From positions 1 through 21,425 of the forward strand of contig JAUCBJ010006370.1 in NCBI GenBank assembly GCA_032718475.1: 21,425 nt of DNA, given 5' to 3'. This stretch comes from Nemertoderma westbladi. Its lineage: Eukaryota; Xenacoelomorpha; Nemertodermatida; Nemertodermatidae. Under the pieces are notes generated by a model. It saw only the letters and a program-made list of their open reading frames with translations, ran no database searches and was not told where the DNA came from. Position 1 is the stretch's first letter. Every line of letters starts with the position of its first letter. The position numbers and the translations under genes were made by a program. This document shows positions 10,515 to 19,100 of this stretch, piece by piece.

Positions 10515-13361
10515 TTATACTTCACTGATATTAGAAACAGCAGCCTGTTGTGGTGGTTGGCCGCCGATGACGGAGACGCCGGGTAACTGGGAAGCCTGGA
10601 CCACAGTCGGCGGTCGCTTAGTAACCACAATAGGCGTGGTCGGCCTCTTAGCGACAGGGGGCATCAACGAGTCCATCACGGGGACCACCAGATCGTCCAT
10701 GTTGGGCAGGAAGAGGACCTTCCGGAAGACTTCCACGAGTTTCTTCTCGATAAACTCGGTGATGTAGGTGAAGGTGACCTGTTTCTCGCCGACCTTGGGC
10801 CGCGCCGACAGCTGCAGCTTGGTCTCCCGCTTGAAGCCGTACCACAGCCGGTCGGTGGGCGGGGGCGGCACGTTCACCACGAGGGCGCCCCCGAGGAACT
10901 CCGCCCGCACCGAGAGCACCAACGCGGTGTTGGAGACCTCGTCGAAGGCTCGCTTCACGAACTTATTCTCTGTGGCCTGATGGAAGTATTTATTGCGGGT
11001 GATCTTATCGACGATCCCGAGGAAGCGCCGTTTAGCGTTGGCCGTCGACGGGGCCCAATCCGGGGCCGCGCTAACCACAGTCTCGTCCTCACTCGACTCC
11101 ATTGAATCCTCCTCATCGCTGTCGTATATCGCGGCTTTCTCTACCGAGTTCACCGTCGCCTTCGAGACGCCCCTAATGTCGACATCTTCGACGTCTAGTT
11201 CCCCGTTCGCGTTGAACCGGATGTCCCCGCTCGCCTTGGCCTGCGCCAACTTCCACAGATTCAGTTTGGTTTCCAACGTCATCTGGAAGGATCCCGGGTA
11301 GATCACGTCCAACTCGATCCAGACTCCGTCGCTGTTCACCTCGGGCGGGTGCGCTTTAGTACAGAACGGGGCGACACTCCCTAAATCGATGTCAGTCAAC
11401 GTGATTCCTTCGATAAAGTGGGGCAACTTGATTTGATTGAGTTTCTTCTGGATTTTCACCGCGATAAACTCCTCCCAGAACTTCTTTGTGAGGAAGTCGT
11501 AAAGGAAACGCGCGAGGAGACAGTTGGCCCAGCTGATCGACGGGTCCGCAGCGGACCGTTGGGACTTACTGGGCGAGCGGGTGGGTTTGTTGTAGAGACC
11601 TGTCGGCGGCGGCGGGTCGCCTGGCGGGGAGGGTTTCTTACGGAGCGAATCCGCATCCGGAATCAACTTCCTCATGTAGTTATCGTAATTTAGCGGCTTC
11701 CCGGGGGGTCGGTAACCCGGTTGGGCGGCTCCCATTAGCGAGCGGTACCATCGCTCCTTCTCTCGCGCCGTCCGCGTGAACAGATGCACGCGGGTGGCGT
11801 CGCACGTCGTCCGGGTGACCAGGTCGAACTCGACTTCCTCCGCGGCGCCGGCGGCCATCAGGTCAGCGCCGCGGATCTCCACCGCGGGCTGCGACTCACT
11901 GCGTCGCTCCATTGTGCCCACGGAAACCAACTCCAACCGGATGGGGTACTTCTTAGACCACAACCGTTTCCGGCAGAGTTCTGCGGGCTGGAGAGACACT
12001 TTGGCACCGGATAGATCGAAAGTTCGCGTCTCCGAGAAGCGAGTCGGAGCGTCCGCGATGTGTCGAGTGCCGGATCCGGTCGCACGGGGGCGTTGGAGTC
12101 GCAGAGTGGACGGCGGCTCCAGGGTCGCGTAGATCGGCTGCGATTGGTTGACGTTGTAGGTCAGGGGGTCGTACAACGTGATCTCGTTCATCCAAGCGGA
12201 GACCGTGGTCGCGCTGGTCTTAGCGGCGGTCTCCGCAGCGCCACCCAGTGGGTTCGGTTCGCATCGCGGGAGGATTTTGTAGGCGAACCACAGACAGACT
12301 AGGAGGGTTACGCCGGATCCCGCTAGGATGCCAGTAAGGAACTGCGGCAACGGAAGGAGGTACATGAGCGCTGCGTAGATAACCGAGGCGACTAGGAGGT
12401 TTCTAGAATAAAAGTTGCCTAGGGAGCGAGCGAGTGCGAGGGAGGGGGCGGGATGATGGGTGGGGGTAGAGGGGGGCACCGCGGGGGGAGGGGGGACGAT
12501 GGGGGGAGCGGCGAGAGGCAGTTCCGAGGGTCGGCCTACCGAGGAGGAACGACGGAACGGCGATCTCTTCCGAGAGCCGCGGGTTTCCTCCGCGTTCTTC
12601 CGGGAGACGCGTGGCTCCTCAGGGAGGAGACGAGTACTCTCGGTCGCGTCTTCCTCGGAGTCGGACTCGGCGGCCCCCAGGAGCCCCGACATGGAGAGAC
12701 TCGCGGAGCGGGACTCCGGCGTCGTCACGAGGTTCTCCGAGATGTGTCGGTCGGATTCGCTCTTCTTGATGCCGTGGGCCGCCAGTCGGGAGCGGATCCC
12801 GTCGGAGCGGGACCAGATCCCGTCCGTCTTAGATCGCCGTTCCGCCCCGTCTGACACCGCAGCCTTGGCCGCATTGACTCCGCTGTTGATGGAATTTAAT
12901 AGACGGTTGCGGATCCGCGATGGGGTGACCGGAGTTGGATCATCGTCGGATTGGATGGACAGAGAATCCGGCACTGTTTGTTTATTACGTTCGACTGGAA
13001 TGGGGCGGGTAAGTCCAGAGTTGATTGTTCTAGAATCCCTAGTTGCAATGTTGTTATGATGGATAGGAGGGGGGCGAGGTGGGGGGCGGGGAGGGGGAGG
13101 CAATGGGGTAGTAGGACCAGTGTCTGTAGAGGAAGCACTCGGGGGAGTTTGAGGAAGATTTCTACTGTGTTTCTGGGAGGACTCGAATTCGGTTGACCCA
13201 TTGGTAAACGCAACGGTATCACTTTCATCAGAATGCTCGTCCTCGTTTAGCAGCTGTAGTGTTAGCGGGTCTGGGTTGTCAGGTGAACATATTTCGCGCT
13301 GGAGGGTTTTCCCTTGGACTGATAGATTTACATTACTATTAGCAGCTGTAGGTCTATCCAT
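10515..13361 (-). CDS. TEX2: TEX2-like SMP-domain lipid-transfer protein of the ER, complete, 948 aa
   Basis: This is the homologue of animal TEX2 (yeast Nvj2), an ER-anchored protein thought to move lipids at membrane contact sites. Residues 1-320 are disordered, rich in Ser, Pro and Arg, with a poly-Pro/Arg stretch near 88-100. Two hydrophobic segments at ~322-342 and ~344-364 form the ER membrane hairpin. A PH-like domain spans ~447-544 (ends near EKERWYRSLM). A Pro-rich linker leads to the SMP lipid-binding domain, ~610-900, recognisable by SWANCLLARFLYDFL, KIQKKLNQIKLPHFIEGI and GSFQMTLETKLNLWKLA. An acidic insert (~746-760, DSDEEDSMESSEDE) interrupts the SMP domain. I chose ATG 13359-13361, which has G at -3 and G at +4. 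The frame stays open 18 codons further, but only to a GTG. The stop is 10515-10517. The human protein is somewhat longer and encoded in many exons, whereas here the coding sequence is one exon. The CDS is markedly GC-rich compared with its AT-rich flanks. Identification is strong. Confidence 0.95.
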   Translation of the reverse strand: MDRPTAANSNVNLSVQGKTLQREICSPDNPDPLTLQLLNEDEHSDESDTVAFTNGSTEFESSQKHSRNLPQTPPSASSTDTGPTTPLPPPPRPPPRPPPIHHNNIATRDSRTINSGLTRPIPVERNKQTVPDSLSIQSDDDPTPVTPSRIRNRLLNSINSGVNAAKAAVSDGAERRSKTDGIWSRSDGIRSRLAAHGIKKSESDRHISENLVTTPESRSASLSMSGLLGAAESDSEEDATESTRLLPEEPRVSRKNAEETRGSRKRSPFRRSSSVGRPSELPLAAPPIVPPPPAVPPSTPTHHPAPSLALARSLGNFYSRNLLVASVIYAALMYLLPLPQFLTGILAGSGVTLLVCLWFAYKILPRCEPNPLGGAAETAAKTSATTVSAWMNEITLYDPLTYNVNQSQPIYATLEPPSTLRLQRPRATGSGTRHIADAPTRFSETRTFDLSGAKVSLQPAELCRKRLWSKKYPIRLELVSVGTMERRSESQPAVEIRGADLMAAGAAEEVEFDLVTRTTCDATRVHLFTRTAREKERWYRSLMGAAQPGYRPPGKPLNYDNYMRKLIPDADSLRKKPSPPGDPPPPTGLYNKPTRSPSKSQRSAADPSISWANCLLARFLYDFLTKKFWEEFIAVKIQKKLNQIKLPHFIEGITLTDIDLGSVAPFCTKAHPPEVNSDGVWIELDVIYPGSFQMTLETKLNLWKLAQAKASGDIRFNANGELDVEDVDIRGVSKATVNSVEKAAIYDSDEEDSMESSEDETVVSAAPDWAPSTANAKRRFLGIVDKITRNKYFHQATENKFVKRAFDEVSNTALVLSVRAEFLGGALVVNVPPPPTDRLWYGFKRETKLQLSARPKVGEKQVTFTYITEFIEKKLVEVFRKVLFLPNMDDLVVPVMDSLMPPVAKRPTTPIVVTKRPPTVVQASQLPGVSVIGGQPPQQAAVSNISEV

Positions 13362-13365
13362 AACA

Positions 13366-13400
13366 GCTAATAGCAGAATAGCAACAGCAGGACAGATAAT
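13366..13400 (-). promoter_or_regulatory. Candidate 3' splice site in the TEX2 5' UTR
   Basis: Reading the minus strand into the gene, a pyrimidine-rich tract (TCTGTCCTGCTGTTGCTATT) ends in CTGCTATTAG, five bases before the ATG. That is the shape of an intron's 3' end. If it is used, the coding exon begins at 13366 and a non-coding 5' exon and promoter lie further right, past 13400. The open frame upstream of the ATG would then be intron sequence. Not proven. Confidence 0.45.
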
Positions 13401-13690
13401 CCAGTCACCACTCACCAGTACCGGAAATCAATATTATGAATTACAAATATAAACAACCGACAAAATTGTATCTAAATTGTATATTCCATGACTATATATA
13501 CAAATATAGGCCCTACATACTGACATGATGTAACAGTTTATAATAACAAGTGTTCTAGAATGAATTATTATTTTATTAGTTGTATTTATCCAGTTATCAG
13601 TTTAAATAAATAGGTACTTTAGTTGAGTCTGTTATATTTTAAAAATTTTTTAATAGAACGACACGCCGACTTAAGGGGATTTCGGTACAT
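13401..13690. other. AT-rich region upstream of TEX2
   Basis: No reading frame of interest. It could hold an intron, 5' UTR or promoter of TEX2. TATATATA occurs near 13493, but in AT-rich DNA it cannot be called a promoter. Confidence 0.4.
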
Positions 13691-13775
13691 TGTTAAGAAA
13701 GATAGGTTCAACGAAAGAAAGATATCTTTTTAGATACAAGGGGAGTCCCCAGTGTTGAACCTATCTTTCTTAACA
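13691..13775. repeat. Perfect 22-bp inverted repeat, 85-bp foldback
   Basis: The left arm 13691-13712 (TGTTAAGAAAGATAGGTTCA, then AC) is the exact reverse complement of the right arm 13754-13775. The 41-nt loop contains the palindrome AAAGATATCTTT (13718-13729) and a small hairpin GGGGA-G-TCCCC. A perfect stem this long suggests either a very short transposon or MITE, or a transcribed hairpin. No clear target duplication flanks it (left ..TACAT, right TATTT..). Confidence 0.9.
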
Positions 13776-14968
13776 TATTTTAAAAATGACCAACTTGCAT
13801 ACAATTTTACATTTTAATGGATGAAAATGACAATGATGAAGAGGTATAATGCGGCGCATTTGAACATCACTGGCTCTAACGAAAAATTGGCATATTATGA
13901 CTAATTCTGGGGAAAAAAATTGATTTTTTTTTCAATCCCCGCTGATTTCGCAGATTTTTATGAAGAAATCAAAACTTCAAACCGTTCTGCTGTTTGTTTT
14001 TGTTAATATCTACCATAGGCCTAATGTAGTTTAAAAGTCTAAAAGTTATGATTGATAATGTTAACGATACTCCATTTAAGTGTCTGTGATAACTGTCTGT
14101 CTGGAATTGTGTTTCTGACGGTTTGTCTGTCAAAATATAACAACAATTTATTTAATCAATTAACTTACCCATTTAAGAGTCTACCGGTACTTAAAATTGC
14201 AAGCACAGCACAACTCATGTATACTTAAATTAGACATGAAATGATACATTATTAAATACAATTACCGGATTATAATAAACATAACGGCCCAGCAGAGCAA
14301 ATATAAACAATAAACCGTTAAACCATTATTATAATAATAATACCGATTATTTAGAAATTGAAATTTATAACGAGCACTCAATAATACAACATTAATTATT
14401 AGGCCCCTAAAGTATTTCTTCTCAAAAAACCATAAATTATAAATAAGCCTAGATTCACCATTCAGCCATTTTTTTTAGCATAGTCTTTATATAAACATGC
14501 ATATAATTCAGATAGGGGCCTAATTATAATTTGGCAGGTGGGGTACCTTGGGAAGTAATTTCCAAGATATTTTACTCTGTTACTCTCAACTCTGAGTAAG
14601 CCCTACATTCTAAAAGGAAATGAAACTCATATTCGATACTATTGTTATTGCACATTTAACAAAATCGGTTAGAGCGTTCTATAGGCCTATTGTGCCAACG
14701 ATCACGCTCAATTTCTAACTGATGAGATGAACACCGAATCTGTGAGATGCGTTTGCGCAGTATTATGTGATTACCGGTACTTAATGTATCAAGGTACGGT
14801 ATTGCACCAAAATATGAAATAAAATAAAGGTTATCCTTCGAGCTATAATAAATTTCACTCCACCACAATTGTTTGTATTAGTCCTGTCAGCCTGTAGCCG
14901 CAATTTGATTCTCGAAAGAAAATGTCTTGCCAGCACATCAACTAATTTCTGATCCCACACATAGTTAT
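13776..14968. other. AT-rich non-coding stretch
   Basis: No gene recognised. It contains a T-run flanked by GGGG and CCCC near 13910-13940, TAGGCCTA octamers at 14016 and 14682, and TACCGGTA octamers at 14182 and 14772. The 70-codon minus-strand frame near 14656-14868 has no protein-like signature. Confidence 0.45.
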
Positions 14969-15745
14969 TCGGGCTCGATCGGAGTTGGGATTTGGCCGGA
15001 GCCGGAGCAGGAGCCGGAGTTGGACAATTTGGCCGGAGCCGGAGCAGGAGCCGGAGTTTTTCAAAAAATTTAAAAATTTAATTATTTATTAAAAAAAAAT
15101 AAAGTATGGTTATCGTTTGCCAATCGCTCATAATCAACTATACTGTAGGTCTAATTAATTTCATAATTTATAGATTTACGAATTTTCAATTTAAAATTTA
15201 AGTAATTAATTTATCACTGACAGACGGCCTGACGCTGACGGCTAAAAATTACCTACAGTCAGACAGTACGGTACCTAACTCACTAACTGTCTAACTGTGG
15301 TAGAGGTGTGTACTGTAGGTAGCCTACCGTACTGCCGTACCGGTACATGTCAGACATGTACCAGTACTGCAGAACAGTATGCTGGCATGACAGCAGTAAA
15401 TGCAGTGAAATGGCTGCAGTGGTACAGTGTACAATCATAGAATTTACAATTTTTTACAGTACAGCAGTAGGGCCTATCTGTAATAGTCTGCTAGTCAGCC
15501 AGCTGGCTGCAGTATTATGCTTGATATTGAAGCTGTACTACAGTACTTATAGTGTAAATTATTATTATTAATATTATTATTATTATTATTATTATAAATA
15601 ATTGTCCAGATTAGAATATGCACGAAATATAATACTTTATTAAAAAATTAACTCCGGCAATATTTTTACCGGAGCCGGAGCAGGAGCCGGAGGTGCCAAA
15701 ATGGCCGGAGCCGGAGCCGGAGGCCGGAGCTCCGATCGAGCCCTA
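14969..15745. mobile_element. hAT-like non-autonomous transposon (MITE), 777 bp
   Basis: The ends are inverted repeats. The left tip is TCGGGCTCGATCGGAG and the right tip, read in reverse complement, is TAGGGCTCGATCGGAG. The 8-bp ATAGTTAT directly flanks both sides (14961-14968 and 15746-15753) and fits the hAT target pattern nTnnnnAn. Inside each end is an array of GGAGCC-type units (GGCCGGAGCCGGAGCAGGAG). These arrays are in direct, not inverted, orientation. The interior is AT-rich with a TTA microsatellite and a GGTACATGTC hairpin at 15342-15362. It encodes no transposase, so it would move only with help from another element. The TAGGG tip and 8-bp duplication are typical of hAT. Confidence 0.9.
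15558..15600. repeat. ATT/TTA microsatellite
   Basis: A nearly pure run of ATT trinucleotides with one interruption, inside the hAT-like MITE. Confidence 0.9.
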
Positions 15746-17302
15746 ATAGTTATACAGTTTGCAGTTATAACCATTACCTGATTACAGCATTAACCAGTGG
15801 TCCCAGTCAGTCGGTGAGAAGTCAAAAATTGGACTTCAAGTCCAATTTTAGACTTCAAGTCCAATTTTGGACTCCAAAGTCCAATATTGGACTTTAGTAC
15901 AACTCCAAGTGTACCCATGCAGCCATGCTGCCATACTGCAGTACTGTATATCGGTATTTAAATCAAAACTGCATCCCGTATCAGTACATAATCTACATAT
16001 ATCATCAGTATATTACATAATTACAATGCTGCAATGCAACATTATTTTAACGATTAAATTAATTATTATAAGTATTATAAGCAGGGATCGCACACGTATA
16101 GGCCTACTGGTATACAGTCAGACATCAGTAGTTACTTTTTGCGGTAGTGGTATGGCTTTGCGGTAGCCTTACTGCCTTAGTGGCCTGTATGGAATCCATC
16201 CAAAAAGTGCGCCGGATAGCGCGCCGACGAAATTTTGATGAGCGCCACGCGCCGACGCAATCTTAATGTGCGCCGCGCCCCGCGCGCCGACTCAATTTTG
16301 ATGAGCGCCGCGCGCCGATGCAATTTTGATGTGCGCCGCCGTGTGCCGACAAAATTTCGTCAAAGAAATTTTGAAGCGCGTCGAGCGTCAAGGAAATTTT
16401 GAAGAGCGCTGCTCGTCTCTCTGCCTACCCTTATACAATTTCAAAGGCATCGGCATCAACGGCATCATGCACTGACTCAATCCATAATTCTGTAATCTTT
16501 CTAAGCAAATGTGTAACACACTGCGCCGCCCGCCGCGCCCAGGTTCCTGGCCAAATATCAAGAAAGGCTGAAGGAGAATACTGGTATCTTCAGCTGATCG
16601 ATCAGCTCCAAGCTGCAAAGGGAATAATTTCGTCTGTTCGTGTTGCAAACATTTCATTTAAATTGAATTGAACAGTTGAATGCATTCAGCATGCAGTACG
16701 GTATGGTACCGGTACTAATAGCAAATAGTAGGCTACCGGTACCGGTGCCGCCGGTGCCGGTAGGCCTAATCAGCTAATAGTAAAAGTAAAGCGAGAAACC
16801 TTCTGAGTCTAGAGGCTATACCTCTACAGAAAAGTGTTACCCCTGCTCAGCTGCTTGCTACAGTGCAGCAGTGCTATAGACAGATGGGTTTGACTAAATA
16901 CGCCACCGACAACCACCGACACCTTTCGCATACCACCGACAACCACCGACAACAAAAGACACAAACCGACACAAACCGACAGGTAAAATCACAAACCGAC
17001 AGTATACTGACAACTTCGGCAATGTTAGTAAACTATTTCAGTACATGATTATACAATTTTTATTTCCAGTCCTAATATTTATAACAAATTATACCCAGTA
17101 AAAAATCCCCATGCGTAACGCATTAGTGCCACATACAACATTCGTAAAAGGCTGAAAGGTGCGTGGAATGTTATTTAAGATTCGTGAAGCCTTCGTCTGT
17201 GGTTCGTCAGTCCGAATAATTTAGGTAACGAATGCGTATAGTACTGTAGTATTCGTATCGCATGTGAGATTTCACTTGTCAGTTGTCAATATATTCGACT
17301 CG

Positions 17303-17500
17303 ATTCGTGGCTCATCATTTGTGGCACATGTGATACGAATGCTTGGAAGCATTCGTATAAAGCAGTATCGCAAAAAATAATTCGTGGTTCATTCGTTCGT
17401 GGCACATCATGCATAGCTGATAGCCGCGCCACGCTTAAAATTATTCGTGGTCCATTCTTGATGTGACGCATGCGATACGCGTGCAAAGCATTCTCAATTA
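17303..17500. repeat. Diverged ATTCGTGG repeats with a perfect 11-bp hairpin
   Basis: Three diverged units begin ATTCGTGG near 17304, 17380 and 17443, each followed by a CACAT or GACGCAT block and a GATACG or GATAGC block. In the first unit, TACGAATGCTT-GG-AAGCATTCGTA (17334-17357) is a perfect hairpin with an 11-bp stem. It lies in the middle of the inner transposon, between its long inverted repeats. Confidence 0.65.
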
Positions 17501-17759
17501 GAGTACATACTGTAATTTGGCCAATCACAATTCGGCAAATAATCGAACATGGTGTTATTTAGTTAGTAGGCCTATCGTTCAAAGGCGCTTTGAAAGCTTA
17601 TGTAAACCTGTTCCCTTTACCAACATGCTTTATATAATATCTAGAGGTAATGTACTGTAGGCTAGGTGAGATAAATAAAATGACAACATAAAACTACTGC
17701 TGTACTGCAGTAGGCTAACTTACTGACTTAGGGAACTACAGTATGTATGTAGGCACCGA

Positions 17760-17782
17760 CCCCCCCCCCCCCCACCCCCCCC
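17760..17782. repeat. Poly-C run, interrupted once
   Basis: Fourteen C, one A, then eight C, preceded by GGCACCGA. Inside the inner transposon near its right inverted repeat. Length may be unreliable because of slippage. Confidence 0.9.
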
Positions 17783-18330
17783 TGCACCCGTAGTTATACA
17801 TATTTGTAGTATTAGTAGTCATATTTGGACTGGAAATAAAAATTGTATAATCATGTACTGAACTGCTGAAATAGTTTACTAACATTGCCGAAGTTGTCGG
17901 TTTGTGATTTTACCTGTCGGTTTGTGTCGGTTTTGTGTCTTTTGTTGTCGGTGGTTGTCGGTGGTATGCGAAAGGTGTCGGTGGTTGTCGGTGGCGTATT
18001 TAGTCAAACCCTAGACAGATAGCTGATAAGCCTACCGCCAACTACAGTACTAACTGCTAACTGCAGACAGCAGTAGCAGAGTAGTGCAGTGCAGTGTGCC
18101 TGCAGTGTACTCATATAGCCTTACCGCTACCGGTAACCCATAGCAGCATAGCTTAAGTTAATCTGTGAATATGAAGAACAGAAGGAATAGCAACAGGGTT
18201 GAAGAAACTGAATGAAGGCAAAAAGGCGAGCGAAGCGAGCCGAAATTTTTTAAGCAATATATGCAAATTTTGATGCTTCTCAACAAATCGGTGCCAGTCT
18301 TGATTTTCGGGGGCGCAGCGTGCCGAACTC

Positions 18331-18495
18331 GGCGCGTTTGCTGATTTGAGAGCGCGCCGCGCGCCAATACCGGCGCGCTTCTTGATTTTAGAGCGCGCCA
18401 TGCGCCATTACCGGCGCGCTTCTTGATTTTAGAGCGCGCCACGCGCCATTACCGGCGCACTTCTTGATTTTCGGGCGCGCCGCGCGCCAATTTGG
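18331..18495. repeat. 41-bp GC-rich tandem array (subterminal to the middle transposon)
   Basis: GGCGCGYTTCTTGATTTTAG-type units start at 18331, 18372, 18413 and 18454 with a 41-bp period. A last partial copy starts at 18494. Each unit contains GCGCGCC (BssHII-like) blocks, making this a CpG-dense patch in otherwise AT-rich DNA. Confidence 0.85.
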
Positions 18496-18863
18496 CGCGC
18501 TTTTATTCTAAAGTGCGCCGGATTAATCCGGCGCAAAGTGTATGGATTCCAGTCTGGCTTAGTGGTGTATACCGCGGTAGCGGTAGTTGAGTTATAGCTG
18601 TATAGTTCATTCATACCCATACAGCCATACCTGTGGTATTTTCGTATGGCAAAAATAAGACTATACTGTAAACTGTAACCTATTATGTTATTGAGTTAAT
18701 GTTTATTGACTAATTGTTTTGATTAGGTTCACTGTGTCAAGTACTGAAGTACAATGCACACATCTCTGCATCTCCAACCAGACACTACACTGCTATATAA
18801 CATTGGAGTTGGAGGTGTCTCATTCAGTCATTGGTTCCCCCAAGCTTGACACTAGAACAAAGC

Positions 18864-19090
18864 CGCCTCCGCTTTGCAGGACATCGCTTTAAGCCGTGAG
18901 GACCACCCAGTGCAACTCATGGAGTCATGGAGTGAATAAGCATGGTGGACAGCCCATGCAGCCATGACTTTCTTGAGACGCATCTTTCTTACTGTCTTAA
19001 ATGACACTGGCCTTGAAGATGCAGATGATCTAGCAAGTGTCATGGGTGATAAGGCTGTAAGAGTGTAAGGGAGTTGTGGAGGCGCACTTT
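18864..19090 (+). pseudogene. Decayed LINE-like retrotransposon fragment (C-terminal end of the pol frame)
   Basis: Three plus-strand frames together give a pattern I associate with the extreme C-terminus of animal non-LTR retrotransposon polyproteins. RLRFAGHRF comes first, then REDHPVQL, then HGGQPM, then MTFLRRIFLTVLNDTGLEDA and a stretch ending in ASVMGDKA. The pieces are in the right order but separated by frame changes (near 18890 and 18938) and stops (18937-18939, and one after DKAVRV). The fragment is therefore dead and truncated at its 5' end. It sits in the outer transposon's interior. No reverse transcriptase core is present. The identification rests on memory of the family pattern. 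Confidence 0.5.
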
Positions 19091-19100
19091 TGTCAACAAG

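Larger units (their letters stand above)
16886..18011. mobile_element. Inner transposon of the nest, ~200-bp inverted repeats, 9-bp target duplication
   Basis: The left end GGGTTTGACTAAATACGCCA (then CCGACAACCACCGACACC) is repeated as a near-identical inverted copy at the right end. The similarity extends ~200 bp inward (about 16886-17090 and 17805-18011), down to CAATTTTTATTTCCAGTC. TAGACAGAT flanks both sides exactly (16877-16885 and 18012-18020). Both repeats carry multiple ACCGACAACC or AAACCGACA motifs. No transposase frame is present in the 1126 bp. Long inverted repeats with a 9-bp duplication fit Mutator-like elements, and a GGG tip with a 9-bp duplication also fits Merlin. The high similarity of the two ends suggests recent insertion, and it is the youngest layer of the nest. 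Confidence 0.92.
16184..18557. mobile_element. Middle transposon of the nest, GCGCGCC-rich ends
   Basis: The left tip is CCTGTATGGAATCCATCC and the right tip, in reverse complement, is CCAGACTGGAATCCATAC. Both are followed by a GTGCGCCGGAT or TGCGCCGGAT block. CTTAGTGG flanks the element on both sides (16176-16183 and 18558-18565), giving an 8-bp target duplication. Both subterminal regions are GC-rich tandem arrays. On the left, 28-35 bp units of GCGCCGAC..AATTTTGATG run over about 16221-16350. On the right, 41-bp units cover about 18331-18495. Removing the inner element and its duplicated target leaves about 1.24 kb. No transposase is visible. Short minus-strand frames over the right array are only repeat translations. 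Confidence 0.75.

Noticed and set aside
12460-13059. Plus-strand frame of 199 codons, and several others antisense to TEX2
   Set aside because: Shadows of the GC-rich TEX2 coding sequence. Composition is low-complexity Gly/Arg and there are no motifs.
13362-13415. An 18-codon N-terminal extension of TEX2 with a hydrophobic, signal-peptide-like stretch
   Set aside because: It begins with GTG, not ATG, and overlaps a likely intron end (pyrimidine tract plus TAG). An animal gene would start at the ATG at 13361.
13910-13940. GGGG-A-run-ATTGA-T-run-TCAAT-CCCC as a hairpin
   Set aside because: The stem needs a seven-base one-sided bulge and sits in A/T runs, so it is weak compared with the neighbouring 22-bp perfect repeat.
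18153-18620. Three overlapping minus-strand frames with repeated MARSKIKKRAG-like peptides
   Set aside because: They translate the 41-bp GC-rich tandem array of the middle transposon in successive frames.
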